Origin: Paraspadella gotoi
Lineage: Eukaryota; Chaetognatha
Direction: 5' to 3'
DNA length: 64,000 nt
NCBI GenBank assembly: GCA_051294375.1
Contig: CM119266.1
Location: 13,205,700-13,269,699, forward strand
Below, one piece after another: positions 22,739 through 32,996 of the stretch. The notes under the pieces are model-generated. The model did no database searches. It saw only the letters and a list, made by a program, of their open reading frames with translations, and had not been told where the DNA came from. How positions within the stretch are numbered: position 1 is the stretch's first letter; each line of letters begins with the position of its first letter. The position numbers were made by a program, and so were the translations under genes.

Positions 22739-22828
22739 AAGAGAGAGAGAGAGGAGAGAGGAGAGAGGAGAGAGGAGAGAGAGAGAGAGAGAGAGAGGAG
22801 AGGAAGAGAGAGAGAGAGAGAGAAGGAA
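22739..22828 (+). repeat. Interrupted (AG)n microsatellite
   Basis: GA run with periodic GGAGAG interruptions in a putative intron. Confidence 0.9.
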
Positions 22829-23035
22829 ATGGTTTCGTTCTCGTCTATTCTATTCCACGGTGCGTAGAGGAGAGAAACGTTTAATCTTGAGACCAAGAGC
22901 CAACCACTCCACACCCTGATCTCCCCCTCTCCGTTTCACTCTACCTTTTTTGCATTCCCTCTCCTTCTCTTCTTCTTTTCTCTTCTCTTCTCTCTTCTTC
23001 TCTTCTCTTTTCTCCTCTTCTCTCCTCCTCCGCAG

Positions 23036-23094
23036 CCAAAGGCGTAGATAATGAAAAAGCCTTGATTCATCAAAAGGATTACGACATTCTGAAG
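23036..23094 (+). CDS. Short internal exon, same candidate gene
   Basis: Preceded by a long CT-rich acceptor ending CTCCTCCGCAG. It reads KGVDNEKALIHQKDYDILK and ends at AAG|GTGAAA in phase 0, joining in phase to the exon at 23594. The downstream DNA is an (AG)n tract. Charged residues resemble the rest of the candidate protein. Confidence 0.5.
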
Positions 23095-23104
23095 GTGAAA
23101 GAGA

Positions 23105-23175
<71 letters not shown>

Positions 23176-23186
23176 AGAGAGGAGAA
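23095..23186 (+). repeat. (AG)n microsatellite in candidate intron
   Basis: Starts at the donor of the exon at 23036-23094. Confidence 0.95.
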
Positions 23187-23189
23187 TTG

Positions 23190-23314
23190 TGAGTGTTGTA
23201 TTTATGAAACAAGCTTTGGGCGACATTGTGCCCCTAAAAGCTACAACAATTTACAAAATGGTATTTACAGGCTGTGAAGTATTACATGAGAGACTGAAAG
23301 AGAGACAGATAGAT

Positions 23315-23394
<80 letters not shown>

Positions 23395-23491
23395 AAGAAT
23401 TGTGAGTATTGTATTAATGAAACAAGCACAAAGTATTACAAGAGAGACAGAGAGAGAGACAGATAGTAGATAGAGAGAGAGAAGAGAGAAT

Positions 23492-23553
<62 letters not shown>
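23190..23553 (+). repeat. Duplicated (AG)n blocks with a shared spacer
   Basis: The spacer GTATTTATGAAACAAGC near 23198 recurs as GTATTAATGAAACAAGC near 23409. Each copy is followed by GAGAGAC and GATAGATAG, then a long (AG)n run. A local tandem duplication of about 210 bp. Confidence 0.75.
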
Positions 23554-23558
<5 letters not shown>

Positions 23559-23593
23559 TTTTTTATATTTTACTTTGTCACTTTGCTGTTTAG

Positions 23594-23694
23594 GACAAAT
23601 TAAAGATGCATCCAGACATGTTTGGGCCTCAGGGAAGATGGGTTTGGGTCCCGGGGAAAGAACAAAAAGAGCCTCCTGGAAATCCGCCCACTGG
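23594..23694 (+). CDS. Internal exon, same candidate gene
   Basis: The acceptor CTTTGCTGTTTAG precedes DKLKMHPDMFGPQGRWVWVP, followed by GKEQKEPPGNPPT. The frame ends at CTGG|GTAGAA in phase 2. Entry phase 0 agrees with the exon at 23036-23094. The Trp/Pro-rich stretch looks like a folded segment, not low complexity. No family recognised. Confidence 0.5.
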
Positions 23695-24000
23695 GTAGAA
23701 GATCTTGGCATGAAGGAACCCAAACCAAAATTAGCGGGAGCCGACCAAATTCAAATTTTTAATGGGAACAGCATTAATCTAATTTATTATTGGTATTAAT
23801 TATTGTGTTAAAATATTTTTTTGCAAAAATGTTCCGAACCATGAGTAATTCGCTAATTAATATTATTATATTGCTATGTAATTGGTACAACCAATATAAA
23901 AATTTCCATTCATTTAATAAATAAGCTATCTTGCCCTGACTTTGGACAGGCTTTGGTGGTTTAAGGCCTCCATCACTCTTACAAGATAATAACATAGCAG

Positions 24001-24085
24001 GTCCTGCAAGCTTTCAATCAAGACTCTTTCAAGTCTCGTTTATTCACTCCCAGAGTACCTGGCTTCCCTATCAATGAAGCTATAT
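24001..24085 (+). CDS. Possible exon, frame unresolved
   Basis: All three plus frames are open. One enters after ACATAGCAG with one base (the phase required by the preceding donor) and reads SCKLSIKTLSSLVYSLPEYL. Another reads FNQDSFKSRLFTPRVPGFPI. No strong donor follows. Confidence 0.22.
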
Positions 24086-24234
24086 AATGTTAAAATTTTT
24101 TTGGGATATTTTAAGTTTTTTTAATTGATTCTGATAGAGCTTAAAAAGTTAAGCAAAAAATATAATTACAACTTTTTAAAATTTTGATGTTTTTATTACT
24201 GAAAATTAGTAAAAACTGTTAAAATCATCGGATG

Positions 24235-24257
24235 ATGATGATGATGATGATGATGAT
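24235..24257 (+). repeat. (GAT)n microsatellite
   Basis: Eight GAT units. Confidence 0.9.
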
Positions 24258-24435
24258 TTTTTAAGGTTTTTTTCAATTTTAACCCACTTATCATCAAAAT
24301 ATTGAAAAAAGAATTATACTTTGTGTAGATAACTTTTCATAAGCTATTTGAATCTGCTTTTAAAAATAAAAAATGACATTTCCTATCTATAAATAAATAT
24401 TAAAAAATTAATTACTAATGCTCTTGCCATTTTAG

Positions 24436-24551
24436 ACAATTTTGCTCCATTGAAAGTTTTTCTCAGAAATGTAGAAGTTTCATTTGGAAAAGTTCCCAAT
24501 CAAATTCTGACCCACCCCATTGACGAAGTTTGGCTCTACCAAAATGCTTTA
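24436..24551 (+). CDS. Candidate exon, unknown protein
   Basis: After TTGCCATTTTAG a frame reads NFAPLKVFLRNVEVSFGKVP, then NQILTHPIDEVWLYQ, and reaches TGA at 24549-24551. The hydrophobic/charged alternation is typical of a beta-rich domain. No donor with the phase needed by the exon at 24640 is obvious (GAA|GTTTGG would be phase 0). It may be a terminal exon, or a splice site may be damaged by an indel. Confidence 0.4.
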
Positions 24552-24639
24552 TGATTCTATTTTAATTTGTTTTTATTGACAAGATAGTTAATTAGTTATT
24601 GAATGTTGATGAGATACCCCATTTTCCCTACCTTTGCAG

Positions 24640-25117
24640 CGTCGTGACAGAACTGCACGTTAATCTGGTTCACGGGTCCAAAGGAACCGGAGACCCCGGG
24701 GTACACATTCCGGAGGCAGCGCCCACGCCCCACGGGGGGCACGAGCCCCATGCTCCGCATGCGCCGAACCCTCCACACGATCCGCACGCACCGCACGCTC
24801 CCCACGATCCGCATGCGCCGCACGCACCGCACGCTCCCCATGATCCGCACGCACCACATGGAGCACCTATGGAACATCATGGCGGTGAACAAGCCCCGCA
24901 CCCACAACACGGCGCCCATCCAGAGCCGGGCCATAAAGAGCATGGCAAGGGCAAACACGGGCATGGGCAAGGGCACGGACATGGAAAGGGTCACGGAAAG
25001 GGACACGGTCGCGGGAAGGGACAAGCGAAAGGTGGTGCCAAGGGCCAGGGCAAGCGGAAGGACGGCAAGGGCGCGAAAAAGGATCAAGGAGGAAAGAAGA
25101 AGGGAGCAAAGAAATGA
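24640..25117 (+). CDS. C-terminal exon: (HxP)n and His/Gly/Lys-rich tail
   Basis: Acceptor CCCTACCTTTGCAG, phase 2 entry. It reads VVTELHVNLVHGSKGTG, then about 14 His-x-Pro triplets (HAPHAPHDPHAPH-type), a spacer (EHHGGEQAPHPQHGAHPEPG), His-Gly-Lys repeats (GKHGHGQGHGHGKGHGKG) and a Lys/Gly-rich end (KDQGGKKKGAKK) before TGA. His-rich repeats of this kind commonly bind Zn, Ni or Cu ions; that role is inference. It probably ends the gene begun at 19624, since composition and direction agree. An unspliced reading from ~24599 is also open, so it could stand alone. Confidence 0.6.
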
Positions 25118-25528
25118 AACAGTAAAAGAAATGGTTGTTTCTAAAAGACTTGGCCAAATATATCATTTAGAAATTCTTTTTTTTTGAAATTTTGAATGAA
25201 AAGGGGTCAAACGTATTTAAGTTATTTTAATATTAACTCGTGGCATGGCGCCGATGTTCTTTTGCTTTCCGTCGTTCGCCGAAAACCCTGAAGAACACGT
25301 TACTTGTTTCTTGTTATATTAAGCTGGCATTGAAGACAAACAAAAGATCAACGAAAGTTGTTATTGATTTTTTTTTTAAATTTAAAAGTTAACAATTTTA
25401 TTGGTTGATTATTATTATTTTGAAAATAAGTTTAAGACGCAAATTCTTTTTATTTTAAAAATCAAACTCATTCGAACTCATGCCATAAATGCTATAAAAC
25501 AAAGTTTATTGCCCTCATTTTGTCAGAT
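25118..25528. other. Intergenic between His-rich exon and tRNA
   Basis: AT-rich, with no clear AATAAA close to the stop codon. Nothing else recognised. Confidence 0.5.
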
Positions 25529-25600
25529 GCGTCAGTGGTGTAATGGTTAGCATAGTTGCCTTCCAAGCAGTTGATCGGGGTTCGATTCCCCGCTGACGCA
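25529..25600 (+). tRNA. tRNA-Gly(UCC)
   Basis: 72-base cloverleaf. The acceptor stem GCGTCAG pairs with CTGACGC, with discriminator A at 25600. The anticodon loop is CTTCCAA with anticodon TCC at 25562-25564. The T arm is CGGGG-TTCGATT-CCCCG. The A box (TGGTGTAATGG) and B box (GGTTCGATTCC) are intact. A T-run (TTCTTTTTTT) just downstream is a Pol III terminator. No intron. Confidence 0.97.
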
Positions 25601-25734
25601 GTTCTTTTTTTAGCCATGTATCCTCAAACAGAATTCATTTTTGAACTAAGTTATTTAGTAATTTTTTTGACATTTTAGAAATTTTAAAATTTATATGATT
25701 ACAACTTAGCTACACAAAATATATCACAAAGAAA

Positions 25735-25795
25735 GATCAGTGGTGAAATGGTTGTCTTCCAAGCAGTTGATCACGGCTTGATTCTCCGCTACACA
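25735..25795 (+). pseudogene. Decayed tRNA-Gly(UCC) copy
   Basis: Retains GTGGTGAAATGGTTG, the CTTCCAA anticodon loop and a degenerate T arm (ACGGCTTGATTCTCCG). It has lost the acceptor stem and part of the D arm, and the B box carries changes. It lies between two intact copies, so it is most likely a dead duplicate. Confidence 0.85.
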
Positions 25796-25816
25796 AAACG
25801 TAAAAAATCCAGGGAA

Positions 25817-25888
25817 GCGTCAGTGGTGTAATGGTTAGCATAGTTGCCTTCCAAGCAGTTGATCGGGGTTCGATTCCCTGCTGACGCA
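25817..25888 (+). tRNA. tRNA-Gly(UCC), second copy
   Basis: Identical to the copy at 25529 except for one C-to-T change in the T stem (CCCTG), which leaves a G-U pair. Anticodon TCC. The termination signal is weaker (CTTTTA). Confidence 0.95.
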
Positions 25889-25957
25889 ATGCTTACTTTT
25901 AGTGTTGTTTAAAAAAAATAGTATTCATCCAAAAACTTTTGAGTTTGAATATAAAAA

Positions 25958-26281
25958 CTAAAATGGTTCAAAAGATTGAAGTAACAGTAACATTTCCGGC
26001 GAGGTTGAAGAGGAGAAGAAATGACGCTGGCATTGGCAGGTCTTGGCGGCCGGCCGCGGCCCTGGCGGCGGCGGCAGCGGCGAGCGAGGGGGTCGAAAGT
26101 GACCTGTTTCTCCTTCTCGGCGGCGGCTTTTGAGAAAGCGCAATTTGTCCGTCATCTTCTGGCGCCCGACGGCATCGTCGTCATCGTCGTCGTCGTCGAA
26201 GCGTTTGACGAATCCGCGGTAATGGAGTGTGAAGCCAGAAGGAGAGACGGAAGGAGAGAAGGCCGAAGAGAATGATGCCAT
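25958..26281 (-). CDS. Possible minus-strand exon
   Basis: The minus frame reads MASFSSAFSPSVSPSGFTLH, then YRGFVKRF, an Asp run from a GTC triplet repeat, and VGRQKMTDKLRFLKSRR. The plus strand has an Ala-rich frame over the same DNA. Composition is mildly in favour of minus. No splice support. Confidence 0.25.
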   Translation of the reverse strand: MASFSSAFSPSVSPSGFTLHYRGFVKRFDDDDDDDDAVGRQKMTDKLRFLKSRRREGETGHFRPPRSPLPPPPGPRPAAKTCQCQRHFFSSSTSPEMLLLLQSFEPF

Positions 26282-26394
26282 CTCAGAATCGATGGCTTCG
26301 TCGCCGCGGGGGCTTTTGTCTTGTGTTGTTCATTCCTTTCTAGAATGATTCTAACTTATTAGTTTAATAAATTATCTCGCTTCTCTCTGACAAT

Positions 26395-26404
26395 NNNNNN
26401 NNNN
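26395..26404. other. Assembly gap (10 N)
   Basis: A short N run, different from the 25-N gaps. Confidence 0.95.
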
Positions 26405-26447
26405 GCGATTCTTCAGTCGCTCTACGTAAACAACATGTCCAGATTAA

Positions 26448-26452
<5 letters not shown>

Positions 26453-26511
<59 letters not shown>
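26453..26511 (+). repeat. (AG)n microsatellite
   Basis: About 29 perfect AG units. Confidence 0.95.
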
Positions 26512-26514
<3 letters not shown>

Positions 26515-26761
26515 AAATAATAATTTTATTTCATAAGCTTCCCCGAATTTCTTCTTCGCGCCCCACATTACATTTTTTTTTTCGTAATAACTTTGGAAAA
26601 ATATGATAGAGCAATATTTATTTTGCTGGTTCGATAAACTCGAAAATTCGAGACTCTAGCCCACGAATTTAACATTTTTTTTTTTTTGGTTCTAATGTTT
26701 ATCTTTCTTCGTCAATCGACGTGTTATATAGCGGGATAAACGTCCGCTCGGAAGCCTTGAA

Positions 26762-27094
26762 TCAACAAAAATCGTTTGGCTTATCTGGGGAGATGACGAC
26801 GACGAAGACGACGACGATAACAATCACGAATACGATTAGTGACTCGGCAATTCCGGCCAGGACCGCAACCATCTTCCCCAAGACGATTTCGTTCCCCGGA
26901 GAAGCTCGATCCCCGGGCGATGCCCTCGCGATCCCCCGGTCTCCCTTCCCTGGTCGAGTTGAAAGGTGGCGACCATCTTGAAGATGATTAACGAGGCGCT
27001 GGGGGGATGATGACGATGATGAAGATGAATTGATGATGACGCAGCGATAAAATCGATGTGAAATGTGAACTCCTGGCGCATATGGGGTCTTCAT
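26762..27094 (-). CDS. Possible membrane-protein exon (minus)
   Basis: The minus frame contains GKMVAVLAGIAESLIVFVIV followed by more Val/Ile, a convincing transmembrane span, then SPDKPNDFC and a stop. The Val/Ile run arises partly from an imperfect GAC/GAT triplet tract, which weakens the case. Other frames are open too. Confidence 0.25.
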   Translation of the reverse strand: MKTPYAPGVHISHRFYRCVIINSSSSSSSSPQRLVNHLQDGRHLSTRPGKGDRGIARASPGDRASPGNEIVLGKMVAVLAGIAESLIVFVIVIVVVFVVVISPDKPNDFC

Positions 27095-27185
27095 GCAGAT
27101 AGGATGACCGTTAATAACTTGACTGAACGTTTCTCAGTTCTTTCCCCCCCCCCCTTAAATTATCTAAAACTCGAAAGCTAAAAAA

Positions 27186-27214
27186 TAACCGACCGACCGA
27201 CCGACCGACCGACC
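27186..27214 (+). repeat. (CCGA)n tetramer repeat
   Basis: Seven CCGA/ACCG units. Confidence 0.9.
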
Positions 27215-27260
27215 AAGAACCTTTTTTAGAAACCGCATCTAAAAGATCCGTCTCGCGCAC

Positions 27261-27720
27261 ATGTGCGCCGCTCGAATTTCTCAAAGAAGTCGAAGGCGTC
27301 CGAGAGAAAAATCTGCGGGTGCTAACTTCAGCGAGAATTTTTTTTCGTGGTATAAAAAACACGAGATTCACCCGAAGTTCACAAACACAAAATCTACACT
27401 CGCGTTCACCTCAATTATGCGTCATTTCGTCCTCCCGAGGAGCGACAAAGCCGACGAGGACGCCCGACAATGACGACGACAATGACGACGACAATGACGA
27501 CGACGGAGCCGAACGACGTTCTCCCTTTTTCGTAGCACCTGCTTCAGGTTGCGACTGGGAGGCGAAAGAGGAGAATGATTGGAGAGATGGTGCTGGAGTA
27601 AAAGGAAGAGGAAGAGGAGAAGGAGGAGGAGGAAGAGGGGGCAGGAGGAGGGGTCGGCGGCTCAACTCCGAAGATCAAAAAACCTTCGCCGATGTCGAAA
27701 TGATTCTCGATGAAAAATGA
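27261..27720 (+). CDS. Candidate coding region with a frame change
   Basis: The frame at 27261 reads MCAARISQRSRRRPREKSAG and ANFSENFFSWYKKHEIHPKF through RSDKADEDARQ to a stop at 27471. A second frame, open across 27319-27720, continues with Asn-Asp repeats, RRSPFFVAPASGCDWEAKEE, an RG-rich block and RRLNSEDQKTFADVEMILDE, then TGA. The switch at the GACGAC repeat could be an indel error joining one protein, or only the second half may be real. RG-rich blocks are common in RNA-binding proteins; this is not enough to assign a function. Confidence 0.32.
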
Positions 27721-27822
27721 ATATTTTTAACGACGAAAGAAAAAACAATCTTTCTTTTCTTTTTTTTTCTCTATTTTTTTATTTTCTCAAAACGTGGGGA
27801 TGGCATGGCGTCGTGTTTTTAG

Positions 27823-27969
27823 AGTCGGCGGCGGCGGCAACCGGCGGCGGCGGCGCGGCTAAGAGTTTCATCGCCGCCTGCTCGCCCGGCCGCCAGAGAC
27901 TTTGTCGAAATGTTTATTCAGGATGGCGTTACATCGCCGAGATTTACACCTACTTTTCTTTTCCGCGAA
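27823..27969 (+). CDS. Possible exon
   Basis: Follows GTCGTGTTTTTAG. It reads SAAAATGGGGAAKSFIAACS, PGRQRLCRNVYSGWRYIAEI and YTYF, then enters a (CT)n tract. No clear donor. It could continue the candidate ending at 27720 if that stop is wrong. Confidence 0.3.
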
Positions 27970-27971
27970 CT

Positions 27972-27976
27972 CTCTC

Positions 27977-28046
<70 letters not shown>

Positions 28047-28062
28047 CTCTCTCTCTCTCTCG
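27972..28062 (+). repeat. (CT)n microsatellite
   Basis: Interrupted CT run. Confidence 0.95.
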
Positions 28063-28883
28063 TTTTTATCGGCTTTATACAAACAAGACTTCTCTTCAGA
28101 TTATTTCTCATTTCACGTCAGCCACTTTTTTTTCTCTCTCTCTGTGAGGATTTTTCACGGATTTTTTTCGAGGGATAATCGTCGTGTCATTTGTCTTTGA
28201 GCTTTGTAACCGTTAAGCCTCACCTCCTCGTTCTCCTCCTCGTTCTCCTCCTCGTTCTCCTCTCCCCTCTCTTCCTCCTTCTCCTCCTCTTCCTCCTTCC
28301 ATGGTTCCATAACGTCGAGACCGTCGGCAAAACTTCAAAGATCAAAGGAAAAAAGATTCCCTTAAGACGGACCGATAGAGTAATTGTTTTTTTTTCAATG
28401 CTCTCTTTCTTTCTTTTTTTTATCTTTCTTTTTTTTATTTTCCGTTTTTTCTTTCTCTTTCCTCTTTGCCGTCCTTTTTCTTTTCTTTGTTTCCTGCTTT
28501 CTTTTTTCTTCTTTCTTTTTTTTTATTTTAAAATATCGCCTCGGGTCAGGATCGACTCGGTTTTTTTTTTCCTAAACAAATTTGAAACTTTCTCCTCTTT
28601 AGAAAACAAAACATTGGAAAATGGGACCCGAACGAATTCGAAGTTGGATTCACCACGTGACGGAATCCCTGGCGATGTGAAGTGAAGAGGTTTGGGAGGC
28701 CGTTAACGTGAAATGCTTTCACAGCGGAAAGGGGAGAAAAAATAGCTAAAACAATTTTTTTTTGAAATTTCCTAACATGTGAAAATTAAGAGGAAGTAAA
28801 GAAAAAAAGAAAAAAAAAGAAAGAAATAAAAAAGGGATATTAAAGAAAGAAAAGATAAGACACAAGACAAGAAAAAAGAAGAT

Positions 28884-28915
<32 letters not shown>

Positions 28916-29083
28916 AAAGAAAGAAAAGAGAAAGAAAAGAAAGAAAGAAAAGAAAGAAAAGAAATAGAAATAGAAATAGAAAGAGAAAAGAAGAAAAAAA
29001 AGGCCGAAACAAAGAAAGAAAGGCGATTGGATGGAAGAAGAGCATCGATAATTGCCAGAAGGCAGAAGAGAGAGAGAAAGAGA

Positions 29084-29138
<55 letters not shown>

Positions 29139-29816
29139 GAGGAGACGAGTGATGAGAAGATGAGAGAGAGAGAGACTGAAGGAGTGGGAGGAAGGTCCCT
29201 AATTAAACAAAACTCTATTTGTGTCCCGAATATGCAAATTGCTTTTAGAGTAAATAATTCGAGCGATTTTTTCGTGTAGACTATTTCGTCGGATTCGGAG
29301 AAGATGAAAGAGAATTTTTCTTTTTTATTTTCTTTTTTTTTTACTCCAAAAGAGAGCAACTTTCTTTTTATTTTTTATTTTTTCTTTTGCTTTTCATTTC
29401 ATTTTTTTTTTTGGAGGGGGCTGGCGCTTGTTCAGTGGAGCGTCAAAATCGGTCGCCAGAGTTAAATTGCTGGAAGCGATCCCATGTACGAGTATTTTTT
29501 GGACAATCATGACGAACATAAACATTTTTTTAAAAATTCGATATTTTGGTAATTTGATTTATTGGTGAGGACGTTGCCAGTCAAATTTAAAAAAAAACAA
29601 AACTTGATTTTATTTTAAAATTTGGCAAAGTCGCCCTCACATGACTTTGAAAGTTTTTCATAATATGAACTGCGACCCACAATATTACGCCGTTCAAAGT
29701 GCCAGACTTCGTAAACATTCATATTTTCAAATATATGCCGATTATGAAACTTTAATGAAAAAAGTTTTACTTTTTCTTTAAGAACCATTCTAGGTAAAAC
29801 GATAAGCTAACCATGG
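28063..29816. other. Intergenic with simple repeats
   Basis: Holds a CTCCTCGTT 9-mer tandem at 28222-28262, pyrimidine-rich DNA to 28600, (GAAA)n at 28780-28990 and (AG)n at 29067-29135. An AT-rich tail then runs up to the tRNA. Long ORFs here are composition artefacts. Confidence 0.6.
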
Positions 29817-29888
29817 GCGTCAGTGGTGTAATGGTTAGCATAGTTGCCTTCCAAGCAGTTGATCGGGGTTCGATTCCCCGCTGACGCA
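29817..29888 (+). tRNA. tRNA-Gly(UCC), third intact copy
   Basis: Same 72-base sequence as the copy at 25529, with TCC anticodon in CTTCCAA, intact A and B boxes, and CTTTTT directly downstream as a Pol III terminator. Confidence 0.97.
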
Positions 29889-30169
29889 CTTTTTGAATTA
29901 CCATAACGAAAAATTAGCCCCGCTTTTTTTTTTCATCAATTCTATCCAAAATCTTTCACAGAAAGCAGATTTGAAGAAAATGTGTTCTATTAAAAATACA
30001 TACAAAATAAAATAGACTTTTTTCTTCTTCCTTTTTTTCCCTTTCATCCCTCAAAAAAAAAAAGAAAAAAAAAAGGGAAAAGACAAACACGTTCCAGTTT
30101 TCGAATTTTCTTAGGAGGTTAAAAAACTTTTGACAAGAGATACGCTTGTTCTGTTCTGTTCCAGATTCG

Positions 30170-30488
30170 ACGTAACGATAGAAATTGAAAACGGGAAACG
30201 GGGATTCAGATGGGGGGGAGGTTGAGGGCCGTGGGGGTGAGTGCTGGGGGCGTTAGTGAGGGGTGAGGGGCGAACTTAGAGGGGAAAGAGATGTTCTGGG
30301 AAAAAGAAAATCCTTCGGGGAAAAAGGAGAGGGAAAAATGAAGGATCAAGAGTTGGAGAGATTTTCGGCGACAAAAATAAGCAAAAACACAAGACAAGGA
30401 ATGATTTATTAAACGGGGTCAACCGAGGTCGAAGTCACATATGAATTAGTATTTTATGTTTTTTAATTTTCGCAGTAGGCTATATTTA
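30170..30488 (-). repeat. Segment D, inverted copy of 41290-41650
   Basis: Landmarks include GGGAAACGGGGATTCAGATG, GTTCTGGGAAAAAGAAAATC, GGGGTCAACCGAGGTCGAAG and CGCAGTAGGCTAT. Each occurs reverse-complemented at 41290-41600. It is cut off by a 25-N gap at 30489. Confidence 0.85.
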
Positions 30489-30513
30489 NNNNNNNNNNNN
30501 NNNNNNNNNNNNN

Positions 30514-30655
30514 TCAGGGGAGGAAGTTTAGGATGGAAAGATGGAATGGAAATGGAATGAAATAAAAAAAAAGAAAAGAAAAGAGAGAAAGAAATAAAGG
30601 AAAGAAAGGAAAGAAAGAAAGAAAGAAAGAAAGAAAAAGAGAAAGAAGAAAGAAG

Positions 30656-30690
<35 letters not shown>

Positions 30691-32290
30691 GAAAGAAAAG
30701 AAAGAAAAGAAAGAAAGAAAAGAAAAAAAAAGAAAATTATTCAAGAACGGACGAATAAAATTTCTCTTTTTGTTTTTTCTTCGTGTTTTTTTTTTTTAAA
30801 TTGGGTGAAAAGGGTTTAACCATTCGAGGGAAGGAAAAAACAATTTGGATATCGGCCCGGGAGGAGGCGAGAGGGAAAGATAGATCCCTCTCTCTCTCTC
30901 TCTCTCTCTCTCTCCCTTCTCTCTCTCTCCTCTCTCTCTCGTCTCTCTCTCTCTCGTATGCTCTCTCAATCGTTACCGAAAATTCCATCGAGAGATCTTA
31001 GATTTTCCATGTCGATAAAATGAGAATTAATTGACTCAAAAATCGCTGCTTAGCTTTTTTTGTTTTCTGCTCGAACGAGAACGAGTCATCAAAAACAAAA
31101 GGGAAAACGATTTTTTCCGTCTCATTTTTTCGTCCTCTTTAGTATTTATTTTTTACGCCTAGTCTAGTTTAATGTTTTAGTTTTATAGTGCTTAAACAAT
31201 GTTAAGTCGAATGCGTTAAAATTTAGATGAAACTTTTTTGTCATTCTAGCTTAGAAGCGCGATTATTATTATGAGTTGCTTATTATTTCTTCGCTTAGCA
31301 CCAGTTATCAGCACTTGTAGATATGACATATTCTCTATATGTTTTCGTTGTTTTTTAATGTTTTTATTCGTGCCTCCTCTTGTTCATACTTCTACCTCCA
31401 AACTCGCGTCTTGGTTTCTAGTTTCACATCCACGCATTGCTTGCTTCTCCGTGCGCCCCAAACAAACACAGGAAGGTAACACTTGAGGTAGTTCCTGGTT
31501 CGCTCGGCACAAAGAGCTCAGCGATGCTCCAATTTCGTCTATAAGCACCACATTTTCTGTGCATTTGCGGACAACTTCCTGCCTGACGACGCACATTATT
31601 CTCCACAGACGAAGGTTTACCCGCGCACGGGACATCTTTATAAACTAGTTTCCAAATGCTAATTTTTATTTAGAATTTCACTCTGCTTCCTCTCTTTCTT
31701 TTAAGAGCTATGTATTTATATTATATGGGGTTTTCTCTAGTCTGCGTGTCACCAAGAATTTCTAACATTTAAATCACTTAACGTGAACAATCTCTAAAAA
31801 AAAGTTGATGAGAACGAATCAGCTATGTTTAATATCTGGAATTGTTGAATACATTATCGTAATAGAAAATAAATTTTACTAATAAATTTTATTATCGTAA
31901 TGTCTGACGTCCAGTTAAGGTCCTACGTAGGCTCAGACTAAGAATTTACTACAGTTTCATGCTAAAACCGAAATAAAATGTTTGTTAAATTTCAAAACAG
32001 TTTTTTCTAAATTTTTTTTGCAGATTTGGATTCGTCATAAAAAGTTGATCGAAGAAATATACTCTTTTTGAAAATTCCTTCTATTAAGTGGGTCAAAATT
32101 AGAAAAGCTATATTTTAAGCTGAAAATTAAATTTTATATATATTAAATATAGTTTTTTTTTAATTTTTAACCGCACTTTAATGAAGAATTTTTAAAATGA
32201 TTTATATTTTCTTTTATCAAGCTTATTGAGCGAGGAATTCAAATTGCCAATGAAAATTTAATAAAAAGCCATATTTGAAAATATTTCGAT
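30514..32290 (+). repeat. Segment A, direct copy of 39749-41270
   Basis: Shared order: GAAA repeat, ATTATTCAAGAACGGACGA, CCCGGGAGGAG, (CT)n, GAGAGATCTTA, CATGTCGAT, AATCGCTGCTTAGC, CGAACGAGAACGAGTCATCA, and AT-rich DNA. Differences are mostly indels, with a few larger insertions (for example 31280-31640 is only partly matched). No coding frame is conserved between copies. Confidence 0.8.
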
Positions 32291-32309
32291 TTTATAGAGG
32301 ATAGTATAT

Positions 32310-32487
32310 ATTTATAGAATAGAGAAGAGGGATCTATCTTTCCCTCTCCGCCTCCTCCCGGGCGATATCCAAATTGTTTTTCTTCCCTCGAATGTTTAAC
32401 CCCTTTTCACCCAATTTAAAAAAAAAAACAGGAATGAAAAAACAAAAAGAAGAAATTTTATCGTCCGTTCTTGAATAATTTTCTTTT

Positions 32488-32530
<43 letters not shown>

Positions 32531-32663
32531 CTCTTTTTTCTTTCTTTTTTTTTCATTCATTCATTCATTCCATCTTTCCACCCTAAACTTCCTCCCCGAA
32601 ATCGTCGTCCAAACGTCAATAAATAACAATATAATAATAACCGAGTAATAAATAATCGATTTT
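32310..32663 (-). repeat. Inverted partial copy of segment A start
   Basis: Reverse complement of about 30514-30890: GGGATCTATCTTTCCCTC, CTCCCGGGCGATATCC, CGTCCGTTCTTGAATAAT and the (CTTT)n run. It ends in a 333-N gap. Together with segment A it forms an inverted pair. Confidence 0.85.
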
Positions 32664-32996
32664 NNNNNNNNNNNNNNNNNNNNNNNNNNNNNNNNNNNNN
32701 NNNNNNNNNNNNNNNNNNNNNNNNNNNNNNNNNNNNNNNNNNNNNNNNNNNNNNNNNNNNNNNNNNNNNNNNNNNNNNNNNNNNNNNNNNNNNNNNNNNN
32801 NNNNNNNNNNNNNNNNNNNNNNNNNNNNNNNNNNNNNNNNNNNNNNNNNNNNNNNNNNNNNNNNNNNNNNNNNNNNNNNNNNNNNNNNNNNNNNNNNNNN
32901 NNNNNNNNNNNNNNNNNNNNNNNNNNNNNNNNNNNNNNNNNNNNNNNNNNNNNNNNNNNNNNNNNNNNNNNNNNNNNNNNNNNNNNNNNNNNNNNN
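32664..32996. other. Assembly gap (333 N)
   Basis: Sized gap between two repeat-rich pieces. Confidence 0.95.

Noticed and set aside
28191-28685. 164-codon ORF with Leu/Phe-rich stretches
   Set aside because: It reads a CTCCTCGTT tandem and T-rich DNA. Only its last ~25 codons look protein-like, which is too little to call.
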